Part shown: one piece after another, positions 57,412-64,000 of the stretch
How the letters are laid out: the number at the start of each line of letters is the position of its first letter
Position numbering within the stretch: the first letter of the stretch is position 1
Assembly: GCF_017868775.1 (NCBI RefSeq)
Contig: NZ_CP053381.1
Location: forward strand, 2,976,001 to 3,040,000
Direction of reading: 5' to 3'
From: Billgrantia sulfidoxydans
Lineage (GTDB): Bacteria; Pseudomonadota; Gammaproteobacteria; Pseudomonadales; Halomonadaceae
Length of the DNA stretch: 64,000 nucleotides
Notes under the pieces: generated by a model
Seen by the model: only the letters and a program-made list of their open reading frames with translations
Told to the model about the DNA's origin: nothing
Database searches by the model: none
Translations under genes and position numbers: made by a program

Positions 57412-57888
57412 ATGGCCGAAATACCCGGATTCATCGCCGTGGAGACCGGCGACGACAGCGATCTGCCCCTGGCCATTGCCTGGGCACTGCCCGACGGGCG
57501 TATCAAGCACACCCTGATACAGCCCGACGAGGACTGGCTCGACGATGAGTTCAACGAGCTCAACGGGTATAGCCTGGAGGAGTTGCACAGCTTCGGCGCG
57601 AGCCCCCTGGACGTGATCCGGGAGCTGGAGAGCGACCACTTCAGCGCCACCCTGTTCACCGCCGGCATCAGCGGCGATGAAGCCGCCCTGGCGCGCCTGT
57701 TCGACACCTACGGCATCGACCCCTTCGTCGAGCTGGCTCCCGCCGACAGTCTCTATCCCGAGCTGTCCGCCGGCGAATGGAGCCGAGCGCGCAACGAGCT
57801 GTTCGGTGAAATGGGGCTCGAGCCGCTACGCCCCGATCACGAGGTCGAGGTGATGCTGCATCTTCACCAGCGTCTAGCCGAGGGCTGA
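57412..57888 (+). CDS. Acidic protein of unknown function downstream of tatD
   Basis: A 158-residue acidic protein. The start FIAVETGDDSDLPLAIAWAL, followed by IKHTLIQPDEDWL and GYSLEELHSFGASPLDVIREL, has the order of secondary structures seen in DnaQ-type DEDD exonucleases, but the first catalytic Asp-x-Glu reads Ala-Val-Glu, so it would be inactive. This reading is weak. AGGAG lies eight bases before the ATG. Probably cotranscribed with tatD; its last 15 bases overlap the convergent acyltransferase-like gene. Confidence 0.7.
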   Translation: MAEIPGFIAVETGDDSDLPLAIAWALPDGRIKHTLIQPDEDWLDDEFNELNGYSLEELHSFGASPLDVIRELESDHFSATLFTAGISGDEAALARLFDTYGIDPFVELAPADSLYPELSAGEWSRARNELFGEMGLEPLRPDHEVEVMLHLHQRLAEG

Positions 57889-58965
57889 TGCTTCCTCGGC
57901 CGTCAGCAATCGGTCACGCTGCTCGACAATGCCCATGCACAACAGGCGTGGCTCCTGCTGCTGGCCGGTCTGAAAGGCAGCCTTGTCGCTCCAACCCTGC
58001 CAGCCGAGCTGGATCAGCGCCTGGGCCGTGGCGCCACCCAGCGTCGCCCCGGGGCCGGGTATGACGATGCGGTCGGGGGCGAACTCACGCACGCCGACCT
58101 TGACGGCCATGGTGAAGTCGTAGGGGGCGACCAGCTGCTCGCCCAGGGTGTAATCCCAGAGCGCCTGCGGGTCAGTACTCCACGGCGTCCAGATATGGCC
58201 GCGGCCGTCGATCATCGGCACTTCGGGAGCACGGAACGGCCCGGCATCAAGCCGCCGACGCGCCTCGCGTTTCACTCCCTCCTGAAGGGGCGTATGGAAG
58301 GCGGCGTGCTGGTACAGCCGCAGCGGGAAGCGCTCGCGCGCCGGCAGCCGCTCGGTCAGGCGCGCAAGCCCCGTCTCGTTGCCGCCGAACACCAACATGC
58401 CCCCAAGCTCGATCGAGAGATAGAGTTCGGCCCCCGAGCTATCGTGAATACGCCCGATCAGCTCCAGTAGTTCCTGACGCAGCGCCCAGTCCGGCTGCCA
58501 TGTTTCATCGACCCAAGGATAGATGACCTGGCCGCCGGCCAGGCTCTCCTGCATCAGCCATCCCATGGTGCCGATCAGGTGCAGCGTCTCATCGGGCCCC
58601 AGGGCGCCGGCCGCCGCAAGGGCAATGTACCAGCCCATGGAGTTGCCGGTGACCGCCACGATCTCGTAGCGCTCACGATCGATCGCCAGCAGGTCGGCCC
58701 AGGCGCAGGCATAGATCAGCGGCGAGGCGTGCTCGCCCCGCCCGTGCAGGCTCTGGCGGAAAGGTGTCTCGCCGTCCAACTCGGAGAGCGTCGGCAGATC
58801 GGCCTCACGGCGCATGGCATCGAAGCGCCCCAGCCACTCGCTGCCGCCCGCCAGTCGGTTGAGGGTGCCCCACTCCGCGGCATTGTAGGTGCCGCGGCCG
58901 GGACAGACGACCAATATGCGCTCGCGGATCGGTTCGCCGTTCATCTTGCTGTCGCTGCGGTTCAT
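57874..58965 (-). CDS. Acyltransferase related to malonyl-CoA:ACP transacylase, lacking the malonyl Arg
   Basis: A 363-residue protein with the FabD/AT fold. The nucleophile elbow GNSMG holds Ser109 and the catalytic His is His224 (AAFHTPLQ), both aligned with E. coli FabD Ser92 and His201; GPGATLGG matches GPGKVLTG. The carboxylate-binding Arg117 of FabD aligns without gaps to Met134 (TMGWLMQE versus MRGKFMQE), and the oxyanion-loop Gln11 is Arg24. So malonyl is an unlikely substrate; a neutral acyl group is more plausible. The start overlaps the stop of the fused E1 gene by four bases, tying it to 2-oxoacid decarboxylation. No acyl carrier protein gene is visible nearby. Confidence 0.82.
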   Translation of the reverse strand: MNRSDSKMNGEPIRERILVVCPGRGTYNAAEWGTLNRLAGGSEWLGRFDAMRREADLPTLSELDGETPFRQSLHGRGEHASPLIYACAWADLLAIDRERYEIVAVTGNSMGWYIALAAAGALGPDETLHLIGTMGWLMQESLAGGQVIYPWVDETWQPDWALRQELLELIGRIHDSSGAELYLSIELGGMLVFGGNETGLARLTERLPARERFPLRLYQHAAFHTPLQEGVKREARRRLDAGPFRAPEVPMIDGRGHIWTPWSTDPQALWDYTLGEQLVAPYDFTMAVKVGVREFAPDRIVIPGPGATLGGATAQALIQLGWQGWSDKAAFQTGQQQEPRLLCMGIVEQRDRLLTAEEASALG

Positions 58966-61187
58966 GCTTCACCACTCCCTGCCGTGACCTTACCCACCGC
59001 CTTCGCGGCCACTTCACCGTGCAGCCCAGGCGCCACGAGGCGACGTCCCTGCGCCACGATCGCTTCCACCGAGGGCAACGTGACCGTGGCTGCCCGCCCC
59101 AGGGGAATGAAGCTGTCCTCGGCGGTGAGCCGGTGCAGCCTGTCGCTCGCCATACCGCGCTCCACCAGGCCCGCGATCAGCTCCTCGCTGGGCGAACCGC
59201 TGCGCCGACACTCATCGACGACCAGTATCTGGGCGCAGTCGGCGACCCGACGATGCACGGCGTCATGATCGATGGCGGTCAGCCAGCGCAGATCGACGAT
59301 GCGCAGCGCCACGCCGTCGGCTTCCAACCTGGCGGCAGCCTGGCGCGACAGATAGACACCGTTGCCGTAGGTGACGATGGCAAGCTCACGGCCCTCGCCC
59401 CAGACACCAAGCTCGCCCACAGCCAATCGATGCTCGGGCCCGGGATCGGCAAAACACCACCGCTGGTCTCCCTCCTCGAGCAGGTCGCGGGTGTGGTAGA
59501 GCGCGATCGGTTCGATCATGACCACCACGCGCTGCTCCTCGTCGGCCAGGCGCACGGCCTCCTGCAGCAAGCCCACGGCGTCGGCGGCGTTCGATGGGCA
59601 GGCCACCAGCAGTCCCGGGATGTCGCGTAGCACGGCGATGGCGTTGTCGTTGTGGAAATGCCCGCCGAAGCCCTTCTGGTAGCCGAGCCCGGCGATACGT
59701 ACCACCATGGGGTTGGTGTACTGGCCGTTGGAGAAGAAGCTGAGCGTGGCCGCCTCGCCACGCAGCTGATCCTCGGCGTTGTGCAGATAGGCCAGGAACT
59801 GTATCTCGAGGATCGGCACCAGGCCGTTCTGACCCAGGCCGATGCCGAGCCCGAGGATGCTCTGCTCGTCAAGCAGGGTGTCGATCACCCGATGCGGCCC
59901 GAACTGCGCCTGCAGGCGCTGGGTCACGCCGTAGACGCCGCCCTTGCGACCGATATCCTCACCCGCCATCACCAGGTGCGGATAGCGGGTCATCGAGCGC
60001 TGCAGCGCCTGGTTGAGCAACTTGGCCATGGGTGCCGGGGTCGCGTCCACCTCGCCCTGCCAGGGTCGCGCACGCCCCGGCCTTGACGGCGGCACGATGC
60101 TTGCCATGACCTCGCTGGCCCCCTCCAGCTTGGGCCGGCGAATCGCCTCCTCGGCGACATGCGCGACCCGCTCGGCCACCGAGCGGTAGAGCGCTTCGAT
60201 GGCAGCGGTATCGAGCACCCCATGGCGCTGGAGCAGACCGGCCGTGACCAGCAGCGGATCGCGCGCCTCATCGGCCTTGATGCGGGCAGGCGTCATATAG
60301 GCCTGCTGGGCATCGGAGCCGGCATGACCGTAGAGCCGCACGCAGCGCATGTGCAGGAAGACCGGCTGCTTGCGGCAGCGCGCGATGCGCTCGGCTTCTC
60401 TGGCCGCCCGCCAGGTATCGAGCAGGTCGAGACCGTCGCAGGCGAGGTAGTGGAAGCCGGGGCGCGAACGCATGCTGGCTTCGATCCAGCCATCCGGCGT
60501 GGGCGTGGAAATGCCGATGCCGTTGTCCTCGCACACCATCACCAAGGGCATCGGCGCCCCCTGGTAGGCGGCCCAGCCGGCAGCGTTGAGCGCCCCCTGG
60601 GCGGTGGAGTGATTGAACGAAGCGTCGCCGAAACTGCAGATCGCCACGCTGTCGGCGGGCCACTCGCCAGCGCCGCCCAGCCGCCGCCACAATCCAAAGC
60701 TGTAGGCGGCTCCCACGGCCTTGGGCAGGTGCGAGGCGATGGTGCTGGTCTGTGGCGGGATGTGCAGCGCCTTCGAGCCCAGCACCTTGTGCCGGCCGCC
60801 GGAGATCGGATCCTCCGCCGAGGCGGCAAAGCTCAGCAGCAGGTCCCACAGCGGCGTCTGCCCCGGCACCGCCCGGCTGCGCTGGATCAGAAAGGCCGCA
60901 TCGCGATAGTGCAGGAAGGCGGGGTCGGTAGCACGAAAGGCACGCGCAATGGCGGCGTTGCCCTCGTGGCCCGCGCTGCCAATGGTGTAGAAGGCCTCGC
61001 CCCGAGCCTGCAGGCGTCGGGCGTGCAGGTCCAGGTGACGGCTCATCAGTTGGGTTTCGAACAGCTCGGCCAGACCGGAAGAAGTGAGCCCGACCTCGTC
61101 GAGCTGCCACTCCCGTTGTGGCGCTGGCCAGTCGCCGCTGCGTAGCGCAGCGTAGAATCGCTGCTCCTGTGGAAGAGATTCGAGCAC
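58962..61187 (-). CDS. Fused alpha-beta 2-oxoacid dehydrogenase E1 component
   Basis: A 741-residue thiamine-diphosphate enzyme joining E1-alpha (about 30-340) and E1-beta (about 395-735), normally two proteins. The alpha half has the thiamine motif GDASFNH at 187-193 with the closing EDNGIGIS around 220-227, and the substrate-side ASHLPKAVGAAYSF. The beta half has MAGEDIGRKGGVYGVTQRL, DTLLDEQSILGLGIGLG and a C-terminal transketolase-like domain. It would decarboxylate a 2-oxoacid and pass the acyl to a lipoyl E2; no E2 or E3 gene is in the window. It is first in an operon with the acyltransferase-like gene, divergent from a LysR gene. Confidence 0.88.
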   Translation of the reverse strand: MLESLPQEQRFYAALRSGDWPAPQREWQLDEVGLTSSGLAELFETQLMSRHLDLHARRLQARGEAFYTIGSAGHEGNAAIARAFRATDPAFLHYRDAAFLIQRSRAVPGQTPLWDLLLSFAASAEDPISGGRHKVLGSKALHIPPQTSTIASHLPKAVGAAYSFGLWRRLGGAGEWPADSVAICSFGDASFNHSTAQGALNAAGWAAYQGAPMPLVMVCEDNGIGISTPTPDGWIEASMRSRPGFHYLACDGLDLLDTWRAAREAERIARCRKQPVFLHMRCVRLYGHAGSDAQQAYMTPARIKADEARDPLLVTAGLLQRHGVLDTAAIEALYRSVAERVAHVAEEAIRRPKLEGASEVMASIVPPSRPGRARPWQGEVDATPAPMAKLLNQALQRSMTRYPHLVMAGEDIGRKGGVYGVTQRLQAQFGPHRVIDTLLDEQSILGLGIGLGQNGLVPILEIQFLAYLHNAEDQLRGEAATLSFFSNGQYTNPMVVRIAGLGYQKGFGGHFHNDNAIAVLRDIPGLLVACPSNAADAVGLLQEAVRLADEEQRVVVMIEPIALYHTRDLLEEGDQRWCFADPGPEHRLAVGELGVWGEGRELAIVTYGNGVYLSRQAAARLEADGVALRIVDLRWLTAIDHDAVHRRVADCAQILVVDECRRSGSPSEELIAGLVERGMASDRLHRLTAEDSFIPLGRAATVTLPSVEAIVAQGRRLVAPGLHGEVAAKAVGKVTAGSGEA

Positions 61188-61287
61188 GGTGCAGACTCCG
61201 GGGCTGCCAAGGTAATGGTTACAGCCTAGCGTGCCCGACAGGCAAAGCGATAATATCGATATCCTGCCCCAGATATAGGCTTAGTTT

Positions 61288-62139
61288 ATGGATGTGCGAA
61301 GCCTGCGCTACTTCATCGCCGCCTACGAGGGCGGCTCGATCAGCGCCGCCGCACGGCGCTGCCACGTGGCGCAACCCTCCATCTCGACCGCGCTGATACA
61401 GCTGGAGGAGCGGCTGGGCACGCCGCTGTTCGAACGCCACCGTCGCGGCATCACGCCCACCGAAGAGGGACACCGACTCTATCCACTGGCGCGCCAGGTC
61501 AGCGAGGACCTCGATGCCATCAGCCGGCTGTTTCGCACCCCGGCACCGCCGACACCGGTTCGTCTGGGGTTGATGCGCTCCCTTGGCGCCAACCGCATGA
61601 CCGCCCTGCTCAAGGAGTACATCGGCCAGGGCGACAACCTGGCCCTGACCCTGGTCAATCCGGAGGAGCGCTGCGATGCGCGCATCATCGGCGAACAGGA
61701 CCTGTCGCCAGGCGAGGCCTTCCAACCGATCTGGCACGACAGCTATCGCCTCGCGCTGCCCAGCGGGCACCCGCTGGGCCTGAAGGGCACTGTCTCGCTG
61801 TCCGATCTAGACGGATTGCCGTTCATCTGGCGCCACCCTTGCGCCGCCATGCAGCAGCTGGCCACGGCGCTTAGCGATGCCGGCGTGCGCTGCCAGGTCC
61901 GTGCGCGCCTGCGTACCATCGAATACACCCTGGGGCTGGTGGCGGCCGGGGTCGGTGCCTCGCTGGTGCCGGCCTGGCCGGAGATCCTCAGTCATCCGGA
62001 CGTGCAGAGCCGCCCCCTTGCCGAGCTCGATATTCGCCAGACCATCGGCGTCGCCTACCCGGCGCGGCAGGCCATGCCTGCTCTCGAGCCGCTGCTTCAG
62101 CTCGGCAGAGCGGCGTGGGAGACTCGCGAGCGCAGCTGA
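61288..62139 (+). CDS. LysR-family regulator of the divergent E1/acyltransferase operon
   Basis: A 283-residue LysR-type regulator: N-terminal helix-turn-helix (MDVRSLRYFIAAYEGGSISAAARRCHVAQPSISTALIQLEERLGTPLFER) and a substrate-binding domain (about 92-280). LysR genes usually control the divergent operon, here the fused E1. The 100-base shared region has an AT-rich dyad around 61248-61264 (GATAATATCGATATC) that could be its binding site. The last 43 bases overlap the convergent epmC gene. Confidence 0.9.
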   Translation: MDVRSLRYFIAAYEGGSISAAARRCHVAQPSISTALIQLEERLGTPLFERHRRGITPTEEGHRLYPLARQVSEDLDAISRLFRTPAPPTPVRLGLMRSLGANRMTALLKEYIGQGDNLALTLVNPEERCDARIIGEQDLSPGEAFQPIWHDSYRLALPSGHPLGLKGTVSLSDLDGLPFIWRHPCAAMQQLATALSDAGVRCQVRARLRTIEYTLGLVAAGVGASLVPAWPEILSHPDVQSRPLAELDIRQTIGVAYPARQAMPALEPLLQLGRAAWETRERS

Positions 62140-62696
62140 TCGAATACAGCCAGCCCCGCTGACAGGGCGCTCTGCATGGGCTCGCCCCGTTGGTAGAAGG
62201 CCAGCAGCGCAGTGTTGAATGCGGCAGCCCGGCATGGCAGCCCCTCCCGCTCGTAGCGGGCCGCGCGCTGCTCGACGCGGTCATGGAAGGCCTCGCGGTC
62301 GACCTCGACCTCACCGCCCAGATTGTCGACGCTGATATGAAAGCGCAGCCCGCAAGCTCGGGAGAAGAGCATTTCCAGTGCCTGCGGCGCCACTTCGGCC
62401 TGCTCGAAGCGGCGTTGCTGCTCTGCGTTGCGTCCGTCGGGCAGGTACCAGTAGCCGTAATCCTCCCGCAGACGCCGCTGCTCACCGGCGATGCACCAAT
62501 GGCTGATCTCGTGCAAGGCGCTCGAGTAGAAGCCTCGCGCGAAGATCACTCGATGCCAGGGAACGACATCGTCGGCGGGCAGGTAGAGCGGCTCGTCGCC
62601 GCCACGTACCAGCCGGGTATTGAAACGCTGCTGAAAGAGGCCGTCGAACAAGGCGATCACGTCATCGAGGTGATGCGTCACGGGTTCTCCATTCAT
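62097..62696 (-). CDS. epmC: Elongation factor P hydroxylase
   Basis: A 199-residue EpmC (YfcM). Signature sequence FNTRLVRGGDEPLYLPADDVVPWHRVIF followed by ALHEISHWCIAG (metal ligands His62, Glu63 and His66) and FGYWY-like DYGYWYLPDGRNAEQQ matches E. coli EpmC closely. It hydroxylates the beta-lysylated lysine of EF-P after modification by EpmA and EpmB, which are elsewhere. The 3' end overlaps the LysR gene by 43 bases on the opposite strand. Confidence 0.95.
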   Translation of the reverse strand: MNGEPVTHHLDDVIALFDGLFQQRFNTRLVRGGDEPLYLPADDVVPWHRVIFARGFYSSALHEISHWCIAGEQRRLREDYGYWYLPDGRNAEQQRRFEQAEVAPQALEMLFSRACGLRFHISVDNLGGEVEVDREAFHDRVEQRAARYEREGLPCRAAAFNTALLAFYQRGEPMQSALSAGLAVFDQLRSRVSHAALPS

Positions 62697-62812
62697 GACG
62701 AATGGCCCGCCAGTATAGGCGAGTCGTTTGCGCAGCGAAATTCACCGGGAATTGCTAACATATTCGGTTTCCTTGGCATGTGGCCAAGGCCTGAGATGCA
62801 TGGAGCACCCCC

Positions 62813-64000
62813 TTGGCAACTTTCTTCACCGACCTGCTGAGCGTCAGCCGCACGGAAACGCGGCCCCTGCTGCGGCTGACCTTGCCGATCTGCGGCGCCC
62901 AGCTGGCTCAGGCAGGCATGAGCGTCACCGACGTGATGATGACGGGCCGTGTCAGCGCCACTGACCTGGCGGCAGTCTCCGTGGGCTCCAGCCTGTGGCT
63001 GCCGTTGATGCTGTTCATGACCGGCACGCTGATGGGGCTGACGCCTATCGTCGCCCATCTGCTGGGAGGTGGAGCCACCAAGCATATCCGCCCTAACGTC
63101 CACCAGGCGCTATGGGTCGCGCTGGCCCTGGGGCTGTCGTCGGCGGCACTGCTGTGGCTCTTGGTGGCCCCTATCTTTCGCCTGATGGAAGTTCCCCCCG
63201 AGGTTGCCCATCGCTCCTCGGCCTATCTCTCCGCCGTCGCCTTCGGCATGCCGGGCGTCGCCCTGTTCCAGGCGTTGCGCGCCTTCTCCGACGGCATGAA
63301 CCATACCCGTCCCTCGCTGTGGATCAGCCTGGTGGGACTCGGCGTGAACATCCCCAGCAACTTCGTACTGATCTACGGCGGCGATGGACTCACCGGGTTA
63401 TTCGGCAGTTGGCTGCCGACCTGGCTACAGGAACTGCCGGCCCTGGGGGCACTGGGCTGCGGCATTGCCACCGCCCTTTCCATGTGGACCATGTGCCTGG
63501 CCATGGCAGCGTATACACGTCGCTCCAGGGCCTATGGCGACGTCTCGCTATGGCACTCCCCAACACTGCCCCGCTGGCGCCTGATCGGCGAACTGCTCTA
63601 TGTGGGCGTTCCCATCGGCGTGGCGATCTTCGTCGAAGTGACGCTGTTCACGCTGATCTCGCTGTTCATCGCCAGCCTGGGAGAAGTGACGGTGGCAGCG
63701 CACCAGGTCGCCCTGAACTACACCTCGATCCTGTTCATGCTGCCGCTGGCGCTGAGCATGGCACTTACCGTCAGGGTCGGTAATACGCTCGGCCAGGGCA
63801 AGCCCATGCAAGCTCGGATGGTGGCTTGGAACGGGGTGCTGGTCTCGGTGCTGATCGCCCTGTTCAACAGTGCGCTGCTGTGGTTCACGGCAGAGCCTGT
63901 CATGGCCCTCTACACTCATGATACGGCCGTCCAGCGCCTGGCCTTGTCGCTGATCCTGCTGGCCATGCTGTATCAGATCTCCGACTCGCTCCAGGTCAAC
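62813..64000 (+). CDS. MATE-family multidrug/sodium antiporter, N-terminal part
   Basis: An open frame running to the right edge gives 396 residues of a MATE (NorM-like) exporter: TRPLLRLTLPICGAQLAQAGMSVTDVMMTGRVSATDLAAVSVG at the start, then about ten transmembrane segments, with the second-half repeat starting around GELLYVGVPIGVAIFVEVTLFT. I use TTG at 62813-62815, seven bases after GGAGC; an ATG 13 bases upstream is out of frame. The remaining C-terminal helices lie outside the window. Substrates are likely cationic drugs exchanged for Na+ or H+. Confidence 0.9.
   Translation, partial: MATFFTDLLSVSRTETRPLLRLTLPICGAQLAQAGMSVTDVMMTGRVSATDLAAVSVGSSLWLPLMLFMTGTLMGLTPIVAHLLGGGATKHIRPNVHQALWVALALGLSSAALLWLLVAPIFRLMEVPPEVAHRSSAYLSAVAFGMPGVALFQALRAFSDGMNHTRPSLWISLVGLGVNIPSNFVLIYGGDGLTGLFGSWLPTWLQELPALGALGCGIATALSMWTMCLAMAAYTRRSRAYGDVSLWHSPTLPRWRLIGELLYVGVPIGVAIFVEVTLFTLISLFIASLGEVTVAAHQVALNYTSILFMLPLALSMALTVRVGNTLGQGKPMQARMVAWNGVLVSVLIALFNSALLWFTAEPVMALYTHDTAVQRLALSLILLAMLYQISDSLQVN

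Overview
The window is a stretch of bacterial chromosome, GC-rich apart from a few AT-richer patches, that looks like a moderately halophilic gammaproteobacterium of the Halomonas group (Halomonadaceae). The main pointers are an ectoine hydroxylase (EctD), EpmC, FadB/FadA, a PutA without a DNA-binding domain next to PutP, SanA, YqcC and a SUF operon. The genus is inferred from gene content only. Genes are densely packed on both strands; most starts have a clear Shine-Dalgarno sequence, and three genes use GTG or TTG starts.

Layout. 1-1319 (minus): 5' part of an NAD kinase gene, then a DMT-family exporter. 1378-9288 (minus): a seven-gene glycerol uptake and catabolism operon, glpS-glpT-glpP-glpQ-glpU-glpV-glpD in transcription order, with a promoter and GlpR-like half-sites at 9496-9576. 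9727-10891: a Pmp3-type membrane protein with a novel N-terminal extension, and a CBS-domain protein. 11231-15454: a tRNA-Gly(CCC) gene into which a roughly 4.1 kb integrative element has inserted. It carries a tyrosine integrase, a ParB-like protein, a serine recombinase and a lipoprotein, and is bounded by a 22-bp direct repeat of the tRNA 3' end. 15504-21643: a small membrane protein, an AraC regulator, putA and putP (proline to glutamate, plus Na+/proline uptake). 21700-24650: a YbgE-like protein, two tandem OmpW porins, a gamma-glutamylcyclotransferase and YqcC. 24719-26909 (minus): a cystine/polar amino acid ABC transporter. 27229-30967: a DUF3549 protein, the RimB-RimK pair (ribosomal protein S6 glutamylation), a helical protein and SanA.

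31033-37176 (minus): SUF iron-sulfur cluster operon, sufR-sufB-sufC-sufD-sufS-sufT, with a promoter and an Rrf2-type operator at 37229-37262. 37420-45986: an EAL phosphodiesterase, an Lrp regulator, an NAD(P)-binding protein, a lipoprotein, a translationally coupled nucleotide phosphorylase/PRPP synthetase-like pair, a ketopantoate reductase and a methyltransferase. 46074-49170: EctD, a membrane-anchored protein, a PEBP-family protein, a flavodoxin-like protein and a 61-residue protein with a Cys-rich tail. 49314-53391: fadBA (fatty acid beta-oxidation) divergent from a MarR regulator. 53398-57888: a membrane protein, UspA, the ABC-F protein Uup, TatD and a hypothetical protein. 57874-62139: a malonyltransferase-like protein overlapping a fused two-domain 2-oxoacid dehydrogenase E1, with a divergent LysR regulator. 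62097-64000: EpmC and the 5' part of a MATE exporter.

The strongest leads are: (1) the acyltransferase-like/E1-fusion pair at 57874-61187, in which the acyltransferase keeps its Ser/His pair but has Met where FabD has its carboxylate-binding Arg; (2) the small two-recombinase element, with 12-bp-spaced GGCTAC repeats at both ends and a 40-bp dyad centred on a dinucleotide just upstream of the serine recombinase; and (3) the glycerol transporter ATPase pair, whose sequence predicts one intact and one degenerate ATP site.
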